Notes under the pieces: generated by a model | Seen by the model: only the letters and a program-made list of their open reading frames with translations | Database searches by the model: none | What the model was told of the DNA's origin: nothing | Translations under genes and position numbers: made by a program | Assembly (NCBI GenBank): GCA_001665255.1 | Contig: LZSH01000435.1 | Coordinates: forward strand, 1 to 34,984 | Source of the DNA: Mycobacteriaceae bacterium 1482268.1 | Lineage (GTDB): Bacteria > Actinomycetota > Actinomycetes > Mycobacteriales > Mycobacteriaceae | Length of the DNA stretch: 34,984 nucleotides | Direction of reading: 5' to 3' | In this document: positions 7,976 through 19,635 of the stretch, one piece after another | How the letters are laid out: every line of letters begins with the position of its first letter | Numbering within the stretch: position 1 is the first letter of the stretch

Positions 7976-8470
7976 GTGTCTGAGCATCCGGCGTCTTCCA
8001 GGGGTTTCATCCTTTCCGTCTTGGCGCTCGTTGTAGCGCTCATCGCTCTCGGCCTTGCCGCGTGGGGATTGCTGAAGGGCCCCGAAAAATCGAATTCGGC
8101 CTCCGTCTTCACCGGCACCACCACCGACGACCCCAAGGGCAGCGTCTGTGAGGCCTTCAACGTCATCCGCAACGGAGTGCAGATCAACACCAACCTGCAA
8201 CCTCCCGGCGGACCCGACGACGTCACCGGCTCGATGGCAGTGGCCGCTAACGCCCGCGTTTCGCTGTACGACGGCGGCCAGTACCTGTTGGCGCGGCTGC
8301 AGCCCGGCACACCTACCGAGCTCGCCGACGCAATCCGCAAGTTCGCCAACAACCTCATGGACATCGGTGCCAGGTCGACGTCGGGTATCCCGAACTCCGA
8401 TCCCGGACAGGCCGCACGGCTCAAGGAAGCCGACGAGGCCAACGTCACGATCACCAATCTGTGCAAGTGA
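7976..8470 (+). CDS. Membrane-anchored protein of unknown function
   Basis: I do not recognise a family. The 164-residue product has a short polar N-terminus, one hydrophobic segment (about 11-34), and a polar domain that would face outside. Two cysteines, C58 and C163, could form a disulfide in that domain. The start at GTG 7976 is preferred over ATG 7904: it gives a clean membrane anchor, avoids overlap with the divergent gene's start, and has TACCAT seven bases upstream. It lies 79 bases before hisD on the same strand. Its place next to hisD need not mean a link to histidine synthesis. Confidence 0.8.
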   Translation: MSEHPASSRGFILSVLALVVALIALGLAAWGLLKGPEKSNSASVFTGTTTDDPKGSVCEAFNVIRNGVQINTNLQPPGGPDDVTGSMAVAANARVSLYDGGQYLLARLQPGTPTELADAIRKFANNLMDIGARSTSGIPNSDPGQAARLKEADEANVTITNLCK

Positions 8471-8537
8471 GCGCCACCTGATGTGACCAGCGCTGCGGCA
8501 CTTGTCGCCGCGACGATATCGATTTGGCCTGTTCTGG

Positions 8538-8543
8538 GACAAT
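8538..8543 (+). promoter_or_regulatory. Putative hisD -10 element
   Basis: GACAAT ends six bases before GTG 8550, consistent with a leaderless his transcript. The match is imperfect (first base G) and no -35 is evident. Confidence 0.35.
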
Positions 8544-8549
8544 GGGGCT

Positions 8550-11612
<3,063 letters not shown>

Positions 11613-11616
<4 letters not shown>

Positions 11617-12233
11617 CAACAAAATCCGTCGTCGTACTCGACTACGGCTCGGGCAACCTCAGGTCGGCGCAGCGCGCGCTGGAGCGGGTGGGCGCTGACG
11701 TCGAAGTCACCGCCGACGCAGACGCGGCCGCGCGCGCCGATGGATTGGTGGTGCCCGGAGTCGGCGCATTCGAGGCGTGCATGACGGGACTGCGCGATAT
11801 CGCCGGCGACAAGATCATCGCCGACCGCGTCGCTGCTGGCCGTCCCGTGCTCGGGGTCTGCGTGGGCATGCAGATCCTCTTCGCGCGCGGGGTCGAGTTC
11901 GGTGTCGAGTCGACGGGCTGCGGCCAGTGGCCCGGCGCAGTGGTGCGCCTCGATGCTCCCGTCATCCCGCACATGGGCTGGAACGTGGTCGACGCCGCAG
12001 CGGAGACCAGGTTGTTCCGCGGTCTGGACGCTGACACCCGGTTCTACTTCGTGCACTCCTACGCCGCTCAGAGCTGGGAGGGCAATCCGCAAGCCAAGCT
12101 GACCTGGGCCACTCACAACGTGCCTTTCCTGGCCGCGGTCGAGGACGGCGCGCTGTCGGCCACGCAATTCCACCCCGAAAAAAGCGGTGACGCCGGCGCG
12201 ACGCTGCTGGCCAATTGGGTGTCGGACCTGTGA
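11613..12233 (+). CDS. hisH: Imidazole glycerol phosphate synthase, glutaminase subunit
   Basis: Class I glutamine amidotransferase that feeds ammonia to HisF. Of the 206 residues, the triad is C83 (in LGVCVGMQ), H187 and E189 (in [10 protein letters not shown]); the N-terminal [13 protein letters not shown] is typical of HisH. GTG 11613 overlaps the hisB stop in GTGA. The partner hisF lies two genes downstream, after hisA and impA. Confidence 0.97.
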
Positions 12234-12239
12234 GGACGC

Positions 12240-12245
12240 TAGGTT
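12240..12245 (+). promoter_or_regulatory. Possible internal -10 before hisA
   Basis: TAGGTT ends eight bases before GTG 12254, in the only real gap (20 bases) of the hisD-hisI operon. It may be an internal promoter that lets hisA be expressed apart from the upstream genes, but a single hexamer is thin evidence. Confidence 0.3.
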
Positions 12246-12253
12246 AAGCCCCC

Positions 12254-13000
12254 GTGCCAGGAAATAAGCCATTGATCCTTCTGCCCGCCGTCGACGTCGT
12301 GGACGGTAAGGCGGTGCGGTTGGTGCAGGGGCAGGCGGGCAGCGAGACCGACTACGGCTCCGCGCTGGACGCCGCAATGACGTGGCAGCGTGATGGTGCG
12401 GAGTGGATTCACCTGGTCGACCTGGACGCGGCGTTCGGCCGTGGGTCCAACCGCGAACTGCTCGCCGAGGTCGTCGGCAAGCTCGACGTCGCCGTCGAAC
12501 TGTCCGGCGGCATTCGCGACGACGACTCGTTGACGGCCGCGCTCGCGACCGGCTGCGCACGGGTCAATCTCGGCACCGCCGCATTGGAGAACCCCGAGTG
12601 GTGCGCGCGGGCGATCGCCGAGCACGGCGACAAAGTGGCTGTCGGGCTGGACGTCAAAATCGTCGACGGCGAGCACCGCTTGCGCGGCCGCGGCTGGGAA
12701 ACCGACGGCGGCGACCTCTGGACAGTGCTGGAACGCCTTGACGCGCAAGGCTGCTCGAGGTTCGTCGTCACCGATGTCACCAAGGACGGCACGCTGCAAG
12801 GCCCCAATCTCGATCTGCTGTCCGGCGTCGCCGCACGCACCTACGCTCCGGTGATCGCGTCGGGTGGTGTGTCCAGCCTGGATGATCTGCGGGCGATCGG
12901 CACGCTCACCGACAGCGGCGTGGAGGGCGCGATCATCGGAAAAGCGTTGTACGCCGGGCGGTTCACGCTGCCGCAGGCGCTGGCTGCGGTAGGAGGGTAG
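12254..13000 (+). CDS. priA: Phosphoribosyl isomerase A (HisA/TrpF bifunctional)
   Basis: In actinobacteria this barrel isomerises both ProFAR for histidine and phosphoribosylanthranilate for tryptophan. The 248 residues align with M. tuberculosis PriA at a +3 offset: catalytic D14 and D178 (D11, D175), R22 (R19), and the pair R146 and W148 (R143, W145), which marks dual substrate use. This fits the absence of a trpF gene beside the trp genes downstream. GTG 12254 is the start; no Shine-Dalgarno sequence precedes it, and a possible -10 lies eight bases upstream. Often annotated hisA. Confidence 0.95.
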   Translation: MPGNKPLILLPAVDVVDGKAVRLVQGQAGSETDYGSALDAAMTWQRDGAEWIHLVDLDAAFGRGSNRELLAEVVGKLDVAVELSGGIRDDDSLTAALATGCARVNLGTAALENPEWCARAIAEHGDKVAVGLDVKIVDGEHRLRGRGWETDGGDLWTVLERLDAQGCSRFVVTDVTKDGTLQGPNLDLLSGVAARTYAPVIASGGVSSLDDLRAIGTLTDSGVEGAIIGKALYAGRFTLPQALAAVGG

Positions 13001-13006
13001 CCGGTC

Positions 13007-13825
13007 ATGGCGCTCGACCAGACCGATCTCGACGCGCTGGTCTCCGAGGCGGCCACCATCCTCGACGAAGCGGCTGTGCCGTTCATTTCCGGCCACCGCG
13101 CCGAATCCGCCGTCCAGAAGAAGGGCAACGATTTCGCGACAGAGGTCGATCTGGCCATCGAACGCCAGGTGGTCAAGGCGTTGGTGTCGCGGACAGGCAT
13201 CGAGGTGCACGGCGAGGAGTTCGGCGGCGCCGATATCGATTCGCCCTTGGTGTGGGTACTCGACCCGATCGACGGCACGTTCAACTACGCCGCGGGTCTG
13301 CCGACCGCAGCGATTCTGTTGGCTTTGGTCCGGGACAGCGAGCCGGTGGCGGGCCTGACCTGGTTGCCGTTCACCGGCCAACGCTACACGGCCGTGCTCG
13401 GAAAGCCGTTGTACGCCAACGGCGTTGCGCAGCCGCCGCTGGGTAAGGCAGAGGTGGCTGCCAGCGTCGTCGGCACGGGAACGTTCGATGTCGACTCGCG
13501 AGGCCGGTTCCCCGGCCGATATCGCCTCGCGATCCTCGAACGGCTCAGCCGGCGGTGCTCGCGCATGCGGATGCACGGCGCCATTGGCTTCGACCTGGCG
13601 TGCACGGCCGCTGGAATACTCGGGGGCGCCATCACTTTCGGCGGTCACGTCTGGGATCATGCGGCGGGTGTGGCGCTGGTGCGGGCCGCCGGCGGCACGG
13701 TCACCGACCTGGCCGGCAACGACTGGACTATTTCGTCGAAGTCGGCGTTGGCCGGAATGCCTGGCGTGCACGGCGAACTGCTCGACATTGTGTTGTCGGC
13801 GGGCGACCCGGACGACTACCGATGA
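13007..13825 (+). CDS. impA: Inositol-monophosphatase-family phosphatase
   Basis: 272-residue magnesium phosphatase with GEE (69-71), DPIDGT (86-91) and WDHAAG (216-221), the metal-binding motifs of the IMPase fold. It is placed between hisA and hisF like Rv1604 impA in M. tuberculosis. It might hydrolyse inositol phosphate for phosphoinositide lipids, or histidinol phosphate like the related HisN; sequence alone does not decide. A strong AGGAGGG overlaps the end of hisA and sits ten bases before ATG 13007. The stop overlaps the hisF start in ATGA, so it is produced with the his enzymes. Confidence 0.93.
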   Translation: MALDQTDLDALVSEAATILDEAAVPFISGHRAESAVQKKGNDFATEVDLAIERQVVKALVSRTGIEVHGEEFGGADIDSPLVWVLDPIDGTFNYAAGLPTAAILLALVRDSEPVAGLTWLPFTGQRYTAVLGKPLYANGVAQPPLGKAEVAASVVGTGTFDVDSRGRFPGRYRLAILERLSRRCSRMRMHGAIGFDLACTAAGILGGAITFGGHVWDHAAGVALVRAAGGTVTDLAGNDWTISSKSALAGMPGVHGELLDIVLSAGDPDDYR

Positions 13826-14604
13826 ACCCGAAGGATCTTGCGGTTCGCATCATTCCCTGCCTGGACGTCGATGACGGCCGGGTGGTCAAGGGCGTCAACT
13901 TCGAAAACCTCCGCGACGCAGGCGATCCCGTCGAGCTGGCGGCCGCCTATGACCGCGAGGGCGCCGACGAACTGACATTCCTGGACGTGACGGCCAGTTC
14001 GTCTGGTCGGGCCACCATGCTGGAAGTCGTCAAGCGGACGGCCGAGCAGGTGTTCATCCCGCTCACGGTCGGCGGCGGTGTGCGGTCAGTGGCCGATGTC
14101 GACGTGCTGTTGCGTGCCGGCGCCGACAAGGTCGCCGTCAACACAGCGGCGATCGCTCGCCCGGAACTGCTGGCGGAGTTGTCGCGCCAGTTCGGTTCGC
14201 AGTGCATCGTGTTGTCGGTCGACGCGCGGACGGTGCCGGAAGGCTCGCCGTCGACGCCGTCGGGGTGGGAGGTCACCACCCACGGCGGCCGCCGCGGTAC
14301 CGGCATAGACGCGATTGAATGGGCCACCCGCGGCGCGGAGTTGGGGGTCGGGGAGATCCTGCTCAACTCGATGGATTTCGACGGCACCAAGGCCGGGTTC
14401 GATCTGCCGATGCTGCGCGCGGTGCGCGGCGCCGTCAGCATCCCGGTGATCGCCAGCGGGGGCGCGGGCGCCAAGGAACATTTCGCGCCCGCCGTTGTTG
14501 CAGGTGCCGACGCCGTGCTGGCCGCCAGCGTGTTCCACTTCCGGGAGTTGACCATCGCCGAGGTGAAGGCGGCGATGGCGGCAGAAGGGATTGTTGTGCG
14601 GTGA
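13822..14604 (+). CDS. hisF: Imidazole glycerol phosphate synthase, cyclase subunit
   Basis: Barrel enzyme that joins PRFAR and HisH-derived ammonia to form imidazoleglycerol phosphate and AICAR. The 260 residues include the catalytic aspartates D15 (in [14 protein letters not shown]) and D134 (in VLSVDART), as well as [10 protein letters not shown] and the late [10 protein letters not shown] phosphate-binding loop. ATG 13822 overlaps the impA stop by four bases, and the stop overlaps hisI. Confidence 0.97.
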   Translation: MNPKDLAVRIIPCLDVDDGRVVKGVNFENLRDAGDPVELAAAYDREGADELTFLDVTASSSGRATMLEVVKRTAEQVFIPLTVGGGVRSVADVDVLLRAGADKVAVNTAAIARPELLAELSRQFGSQCIVLSVDARTVPEGSPSTPSGWEVTTHGGRRGTGIDAIEWATRGAELGVGEILLNSMDFDGTKAGFDLPMLRAVRGAVSIPVIASGGAGAKEHFAPAVVAGADAVLAASVFHFRELTIAEVKAAMAAEGIVVR

Positions 14605-14948
14605 CGCTCGATGCAGGCATCGCGTCGCGGCTCAAGCGCGACGCCAACGGCTTATTCACGGCGGTCGCCCAGGAGCGCGGCACCGGCAAGGTGCTGATGG
14701 TCGCGTGGATGGACGACATCGCGTTGGCGCGCACGCTGGAGACCCGCAAGGCCACCTACTACTCTCGTTCGCGCGGTGAGCATTGGGTGAAGGGCGAGAC
14801 GTCCGGACACACGCAGCACGTTCACTCGGTGCGACTGGACTGCGACGGCGACACCGTGCTGCTCGAGGTCGACCAAGTGGGTGGTGCGTGCCATACCGGC
14901 GACCACACGTGCTTCGACGCCGACCTGCTGCTCGGCCCACAGGATTAG
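14601..14948 (+). CDS. hisI: Phosphoribosyl-AMP cyclohydrolase
   Basis: Opens the purine ring of phosphoribosyl-AMP, the third step of histidine synthesis. The 115-residue single-domain protein has [32 protein letters not shown], and the metal-binding DCDGD and [11 protein letters not shown] cysteines. It lacks the HisE pyrophosphohydrolase domain of enterobacterial HisIE; hisE and hisG are not in the window. GTG 14601 overlaps the hisF stop. It ends the his operon. Confidence 0.97.
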   Translation: MTLDAGIASRLKRDANGLFTAVAQERGTGKVLMVAWMDDIALARTLETRKATYYSRSRGEHWVKGETSGHTQHVHSVRLDCDGDTVLLEVDQVGGACHTGDHTCFDADLLLGPQD

Positions 14949-14991
14949 CCGCTTTCGTACAAGGTCGTGCGCTCGCGGGAGTGTCAGCGGC

Positions 14992-14997
14992 TAGTTT
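14992..14997 (+). promoter_or_regulatory. Putative esterase -10 element
   Basis: TAGTTT ends eight bases before ATG 15006 and five before GTG 15003, favouring the ATG for a leaderless message. Confidence 0.4.
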
Positions 14998-15005
14998 CAT
15001 CCGTG

Positions 15006-16013
15006 ATGACGAAAGCCGCCATGATCGCCGCCGCCGGGCTGGCCGCGCTGGGTATCCCTCGCTACCTCGCATTCCGGAAGAAGCTCGCCACCGTCGCGCC
15101 GGAGCTGCGCACGCCGGCGATGATTCCCTGGCTCGTCCCGATGAACACCCGGACCCTGCCATACCACCGGGCGCTCATGAGCTTCAAGTCCAAGCCCGAG
15201 CCCGGTGTCGCGATGACCGAGCGCCATGTGGAGGATTCCGACGTCGAGGTGGTGGTGCTCGCACCGGTACACCGTTCGGCGCCGGCGCCTGGCGTGCTGT
15301 GGCTTCACGGCGGGGCAATGTGCGCCGGCACCGCGCAGCTCGAAGTCCAGCCCACATCGCGCCTCGTCGAACCACTCGGCGCGGTCGCGGTCCTGCCGAA
15401 TTACCGGCTCGCGCCCGAAAACCCTTTTCCCGCAGGACTCGACGATTGCTTGGCCACGTTGCGATGGATGGTAAAGCACGCCGACGAACTCGGCATTGAT
15501 CCCGACTGCATCGCCGTGGCAGGAGCGAGCGCGGGCGGCGGGTTGGCTGCGGCGGTCGCACAGCGCGCCTTCGACGACGGAATCTCGTTGCGCGCCCAGG
15601 CGATGGTGTATCCGATGCTCGACGACAGGACCGCCCTACGAACCGATTTCGCCGGCAGGGGAGAGCTGACGTGGCGGCCGGCGTCCAACAAGTGGGCGTG
15701 GACCGCGTACCTCGGCCGCGAGCCCCGCATGTCGGATGCACCCGAATACGCTGCGCCCGCACGACGCACCGATCTCGCGGGATTGCCGCCTGCATGGATC
15801 GGCATCGGCGACCTGGACACCTACTTCGACGAGAACGTCGCCTACGCCGAACGGCTGAAAGCGGCTGGCGTGCCGTGTGAACTCGTCATCGTGCCGGGGA
15901 TGTATCACGTCGCCGACGGCGTCGCGCAGAATGCACCGTCGATGAAGCGGTTCCACGCCAGCATGGTGGGGTTCTTGCGCACGCACTTGAACGCGTCGCC
16001 CATTTCCTCCTAG
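15006..16013 (+). CDS. Alpha/beta-hydrolase, hormone-sensitive-lipase family esterase
   Basis: 335-residue carboxylesterase. The oxyanion motif HGG (101-103), the YRLAPENPFPA stretch (133-143) and the nucleophile elbow GASAGG (S175) are those of the HSL family; D271 (in GDLDTYFDEN) and H301 (in GMYHVADG) complete the triad. Residues 1-20 are mildly hydrophobic and may be an uncleaved membrane-associated segment. It is similar to mycobacterial LipH/LipI-type enzymes, but the natural ester is unknown. GTG 15003 is an alternative start. It follows hisI after a 57-base gap with its own putative -10 and converges on bcp. Confidence 0.9.
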   Translation: MTKAAMIAAAGLAALGIPRYLAFRKKLATVAPELRTPAMIPWLVPMNTRTLPYHRALMSFKSKPEPGVAMTERHVEDSDVEVVVLAPVHRSAPAPGVLWLHGGAMCAGTAQLEVQPTSRLVEPLGAVAVLPNYRLAPENPFPAGLDDCLATLRWMVKHADELGIDPDCIAVAGASAGGGLAAAVAQRAFDDGISLRAQAMVYPMLDDRTALRTDFAGRGELTWRPASNKWAWTAYLGREPRMSDAPEYAAPARRTDLAGLPPAWIGIGDLDTYFDENVAYAERLKAAGVPCELVIVPGMYHVADGVAQNAPSMKRFHASMVGFLRTHLNASPISS

Positions 16014-16054
16014 GGACGTAACCGCCGCCCCGCAACGACTCTCCCGCAGAGAAC

Positions 16055-16528
16055 TCACGCAGACTGCCGCTGCCGAAGCACCTCCAGTGCCTTGTTGGCG
16101 TGTGTGTCCATGCTGATCTCACTGGCGATCACGTCGAGGATGGTCTGGTCGGCGTCGATCACGAACGTGGTGCGCTTGACCGGCATCAACTTGCCCAGCA
16201 GCCCACGCTTGACACCGAACTGTGCGGCGACGGTGCCGTCGGCGTCCGACAGCAGCGGATAGTCGAAGCGCTGGGTGTCGGAGAACTTGGCCTGCTTGGC
16301 GACGGGGTCGGTGCTGATCCCGACCCGCGACGCGCCGACGGCCGCGAACTCGCTCGCCAGATCGCGGAAGTGACACGCCTCCTTGGTGCAGCCCGGCGTC
16401 ATCGCCGCGGGGTAGAAGAACAGCACGATCGGGCCGTCCGCGAGCAACGATGTGAGGCTTCGCACAGTGCCCGATTGGTCGGGCAATTCGAACTCGGGGG
16501 CCCGGTCACCCCGTTTTAGAGATGTCAC
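16055..16528 (-). CDS. bcp: Thiol peroxidase, Bcp-type peroxiredoxin
   Basis: 157-residue antioxidant enzyme that reduces peroxides with thioredoxin or similar donors. The active site is P40-AAMT-P-G-C47, with the resolving cysteine C52 five residues on, as in 2-Cys Bcp proteins. The start is GTG 16528, with TAGGGT eight bases upstream on the minus strand. It is divergent from trpE across a 62-base gap, like bcpB next to trpE in M. tuberculosis (from memory). Confidence 0.95.
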   Translation of the reverse strand: MTSLKRGDRAPEFELPDQSGTVRSLTSLLADGPIVLFFYPAAMTPGCTKEACHFRDLASEFAAVGASRVGISTDPVAKQAKFSDTQRFDYPLLSDADGTVAAQFGVKRGLLGKLMPVKRTTFVIDADQTILDVIASEISMDTHANKALEVLRQRQSA

Positions 16529-16536
16529 AGCTGTTG

Positions 16537-16542
16537 ACCCTA
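16537..16542 (-). promoter_or_regulatory. Putative bcp -10 element (leaderless)
   Basis: TAGGGT on the minus strand ends eight bases before GTG 16528. It shares the short gap with the trpE leader. Confidence 0.45.
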
Positions 16543-16561
16543 CGCCTGGCTGATTAACGGT

Positions 16562-16578
16562 CCAGCCGTACCGGCTGG
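16562..16578 (+). promoter_or_regulatory. Hairpin abutting the trpE ribosome site
   Basis: CCAGCCG and CGGCTGG form a perfect seven-base-pair stem with a three-base loop, TAC. The 3' arm ends directly at GAGG of the ribosome site of trpE. An upstream CTGGCTG (16546-16552) can pair partly with the same CCAGCC arm, which would free the 3' arm. This could be a translational control element; no leader peptide rich in Trp codons is visible. Confidence 0.45.
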
Positions 16579-16590
16579 GAGGATTATCAC

Positions 16591-18135
16591 GTGGAAACCA
16601 CCGCCAACGTCAGTGTCGGCACGTCGCTGGCTGTCACGACGTCACGCGAGGACTTCCGGGCGCTGGCCGCGGGGCACCGCGTCGTACCGGTGACCCGCAA
16701 GGTGTTGGCAGACAGCGAGACGCCTCTCTCTGCCTACCGGAAGCTGGCCGCCAACCGCCCCGGCACGTTCTTGCTGGAGTCGGCCGAGAACGGGCGGTCG
16801 TGGTCACGGTGGTCGTTCATCGGCGCGGGGGCCCCGTCGGCATTCACGGTCCGCAATGGACAGGCGGCGTGGCTGGGCGTCACGCCGAAGGACGCCCCCA
16901 GCGGTGGCGACCCACTGCAGGCGCTGCAGGCGACGCTGGAGCTGCTGCAGACCGAACACGTGCCCGGACTGCCGCCGCTGTCGGGTGGACTCGTCGGGTT
17001 CTTTTCCTATGACCTGGTGCGCAGGCTAGAGCGGCTGCCCGAACTTGTCGTCGACGACCTCGGGTTGCCCGACATCCTGCTGCTGCTGGCCACGGACATC
17101 GCTGCCGTCGACCACCACGAGGGCACGATCACGCTGATCGCCAACGCGGTGAACTGGAACGGCACCGACGAACGCGTCGACTGGGCCTACGACGACGCCG
17201 TCGCGCGGCTCGACGTGATGACCGAGGCACTCGGCGCGAACCTGTCGTCGGCGGTGGCCACGTTCAGCAGGCCGGCGCCGGCCAATCGGCGGCAGCGCTC
17301 GGTCGAGGAGTACACCGCCATCGTTGAGCGACTCGTCGGCGACATCGAGGCGGGTGAGGCGTTTCAGGTCGTGCCGTCGCAACGGTTCGAGATGGACACC
17401 GACGCGGACCCGCTCGACGTGTACCGGATGCTGCGGGTGTCCAACCCCAGCCCGTACATGTATCTGCTGAATGTGCCCGACGCCGATGGCGGACTTGACT
17501 TTTCGGTCGTGGGGTCGAGTCCCGAAGCGCTGGTGACGGTCAAGGAGGGCCGCGCGACGACGCATCCTATCGCGGGAACGCGATGGCGCGGCGCCACCGA
17601 AGAAGAGGACGTACTGCTCGAGAAGGAGCTGCTGGAGGACGAGAAGGAGCGCGCCGAACACCTGATGCTGGTCGACCTCGGCCGCAACGATCTGGGCCGC
17701 GTCTGTTTGCCAGGAACGGTTCGCGTGGAGGACTACAGCCGCATCGAGCGCTACAGCCACGTCATGCATCTGGTATCGACGGTGACGGGCCAGTTGGCCG
17801 ACGGCAAGACGGCCCTCGACGCGGTGACCGCGTGCTTCCCGGCGGGCACGCTCACCGGCGCGCCGAAAGTGCGCGCCATGGAACTCATCGAAGAGGTCGA
17901 GAAGACCCGTCGCGGCCTCTACGGCGGCGTGCTCGGTTATCTGGACTTCGCCGGGGACGCCGATTTCGCGATTGCGATCCGGACCGCCCTGATGCGCGGG
18001 GGCACGGCCTATGTGCAGTCCGGCGGGGGAGTCGTGGCGGACTCCAATGGCCCGTACGAGTACAACGAGGCCGCGAACAAAGCGAAAGCCGTGCTGAACG
18101 CCATCGCCGCGGCGGAGACGCTGACCGAGCCATGA
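16591..18135 (+). CDS. trpE: Anthranilate synthase component I
   Basis: Makes anthranilate from chorismate, with ammonia supplied by TrpG (not in the window). The 514-residue protein has the tryptophan-feedback motif LLES at 61-64 with PVTR at 33-36, and the chorismate-binding C-terminal half with [19 protein letters not shown] and [23 protein letters not shown] 16591 is preceded by GGGAGG at good spacing. Its stop overlaps the next gene in ATGA. Regulation is probably by feedback and perhaps by the hairpin at the ribosome site. Confidence 0.97.
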   Translation: METTANVSVGTSLAVTTSREDFRALAAGHRVVPVTRKVLADSETPLSAYRKLAANRPGTFLLESAENGRSWSRWSFIGAGAPSAFTVRNGQAAWLGVTPKDAPSGGDPLQALQATLELLQTEHVPGLPPLSGGLVGFFSYDLVRRLERLPELVVDDLGLPDILLLLATDIAAVDHHEGTITLIANAVNWNGTDERVDWAYDDAVARLDVMTEALGANLSSAVATFSRPAPANRRQRSVEEYTAIVERLVGDIEAGEAFQVVPSQRFEMDTDADPLDVYRMLRVSNPSPYMYLLNVPDADGGLDFSVVGSSPEALVTVKEGRATTHPIAGTRWRGATEEEDVLLEKELLEDEKERAEHLMLVDLGRNDLGRVCLPGTVRVEDYSRIERYSHVMHLVSTVTGQLADGKTALDAVTACFPAGTLTGAPKVRAMELIEEVEKTRRGLYGGVLGYLDFAGDADFAIAIRTALMRGGTAYVQSGGGVVADSNGPYEYNEAANKAKAVLNAIAAAETLTEP

Positions 18136-18728
18136 AACACATCGGGCAGCTGTTGCTGGTGATTGCCGCGGGAGCGCTGTGGCTGGCGTCCCGAATGACG
18201 TGGGTGGCGGTGAGCTCGTTCGACGGGCTGGGCCAGCCTGAGACGGCGACGCTCAATGGGGGGACCTGGTCGACCGCGCTGGTGCCGGTGGCCCTGATCC
18301 TGTTGGCGGCTGCGCTTGCCTCCACGGTCGGGCCGAAATGGCAGTTGCGGTTGCTCGCGCTGGTCGTCGGTGCGCTGAGCGCCGCGATGGCCTACCTGGC
18401 GATCAGCCTGTGGGTGGTCCCGGATGTGGCGGTGCGCGCGGCGAACCTGGCAGAGGTGCCGGTGGCAGATCTGGTCGGCACGCAGCGGCATTACTGGGGA
18501 GCGGTCGTCACCTTGGTCGCCGCCCTGCTCACACTCGCCGGTGCGCTGCTGCTCCTGCGGGCTCCGGTGAAATCCGAGTCGAAGAGCGACAAGTACCAGG
18601 CTCCGGCGCGGCGCCGCGAGACGGCGCGACGTCGGGCTGCTGCGGGCGACGATTTGTCCGAGCGAATGATGTGGGACGCACTCGACGAAGGGCGCGATCC
18701 CACCAAACCAGACACCGAGGGGCGGTGA
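18132..18728 (+). CDS. Trp-operon-associated membrane protein
   Basis: 198 residues with four predicted membrane segments (about 5-22, 47-66, 72-95 and 121-142) and a basic, charged C-terminal tail rich in Arg. It matches the actinobacterial family found between trpE and trpC (TIGR02234/Trp_oprn_chp as I recall it; Rv1610 in M. tuberculosis). Its function is unknown; position suggests a role linked to tryptophan or to aromatic-compound transport, but that is inference. ATG 18132 overlaps the trpE stop. An 84-base gap follows before trpC. Confidence 0.9.
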   Translation: MKHIGQLLLVIAAGALWLASRMTWVAVSSFDGLGQPETATLNGGTWSTALVPVALILLAAALASTVGPKWQLRLLALVVGALSAAMAYLAISLWVVPDVAVRAANLAEVPVADLVGTQRHYWGAVVTLVAALLTLAGALLLLRAPVKSESKSDKYQAPARRRETARRRAAAGDDLSERMMWDALDEGRDPTKPDTEGR

Positions 18729-18759
18729 AAGATGGTGTGTTCGGTGCGGCTACCCTTCG

Positions 18760-18816
18760 ATGAAGATCATGCGTCAGAAAGACGGTGCGGACGCGGAGGG
18801 AGTCCACGGGTTATGA
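18760..18816 (+). CDS. Possible 18-residue upstream ORF before trpC
   Basis: Reads [18 protein letters not shown]; the TGA stop overlaps the trpC start in ATGA, as the real genes in this operon do. TACCCT at 18751-18756 could be a -10, but it is only three bases from this ATG. There is no strong ribosome site and no Trp codon, so it is not a classical attenuator peptide. It may pass ribosomes to trpC, whose own GGAGGG is 12-13 bases from its start. It may equally be chance. Confidence 0.3.
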   Translation: MKIMRQKDGADAEGVHGL

Positions 18817-19631
18817 GTTCGGCGACCGTGCTCGACTCGATTATCGAGGGAGTACGCGCCGACGTCGCCGCACGCGAGGCTGTCGTCAGCCTCGACGAGG
18901 TCAAAGCCGCCGCCAAGGCCGCGCCTCCGCCGCTGGACGTGTTGGCGGCGCTGCGGGCAGACGGTATCGCTGTCATCGCCGAAGTGAAGCGCGCCAGCCC
19001 ATCTCGGGGAGCGCTTGCGACAATCACCGATCCAGCAAAGCTCGCGCGCTCATACCAGGACGGCGGAGCGCGCGTCGTCAGCGTGCTGACCGAACAGCGC
19101 CGCTTCAACGGATCACTCGACGACTTGGACGCCGTGCGGGCCGCGGTGTCAATCCCGGTGTTACGCAAGGACTTCATCGTGCGGCCGTATCAGATCCATG
19201 AGGCTCGCGCGCACGGCGCCGACATGCTGCTGTTGATTGTCGCGGCGCTCGAACAATCCGCGTTGGTGTCGATGCTGGATCGCACCGAGTCGCTCGGAAT
19301 GACCGCACTGGTCGAGGTGCATACCGAAGAGGAAGCTGATCGCGCACTTCAGGCGGGCGCCAAGGTGATTGGCGTCAACGCCCGCGACCTGAAGACGCTC
19401 GCCGTCGACCGGGATTGCTTTGCGCGCATCGCACCGGGGCTGCCGACCAACATCATCCGTGTCGCCGAATCAGGTGTACGCGGTCCGGCCGATCTGTTGG
19501 CCTATGCCGGTGCCGGTGCCGACGCCGTGCTCGTCGGCGAGGGTCTGGTCACCAGCGGTGATCCCCGCACTGCCGTCGCGGATCTGGTCACCGCAGGTAC
19601 TCATCCGTCCTGTCCGAAACCCTCGCGCTGA
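18813..19631 (+). CDS. trpC: Indole-3-glycerol-phosphate synthase
   Basis: Closes the indole ring from CdRP, the product of the PriA reaction. The 272-residue length and the N-terminal [17 protein letters not shown] match the M. tuberculosis enzyme as I recall it, which fixes the start at ATG 18813 rather than the longer frame from 18732. The barrel motifs [30 protein letters not shown] and VAESGVRG are present. It is a single-function TrpC without a TrpF domain. trpB follows after four bases. Confidence 0.97.
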   Translation: MSSATVLDSIIEGVRADVAAREAVVSLDEVKAAAKAAPPPLDVLAALRADGIAVIAEVKRASPSRGALATITDPAKLARSYQDGGARVVSVLTEQRRFNGSLDDLDAVRAAVSIPVLRKDFIVRPYQIHEARAHGADMLLLIVAALEQSALVSMLDRTESLGMTALVEVHTEEEADRALQAGAKVIGVNARDLKTLAVDRDCFARIAPGLPTNIIRVAESGVRGPADLLAYAGAGADAVLVGEGLVTSGDPRTAVADLVTAGTHPSCPKPSR

Positions 19632-19635
19632 GTCG

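Noticed and set aside
5192..8470. Recently transferred genomic island between nadC and hisD
   Set aside because: No integrase, tRNA, direct repeats or clear base-composition shift; GC content and leaderless promoters resemble the rest of the window.
12239..13771. 510-codon minus-strand open frame opposite hisA and impA
   Set aside because: Antisense shadow of two well-supported genes, without family motifs.
16522..16557. 11-codon ORF upstream of trpE as a tryptophan attenuator peptide
   Set aside because: It reads MSQLLTLRLAD and has no Trp codon or ribosome site; it also overlaps the bcp start on the other strand.
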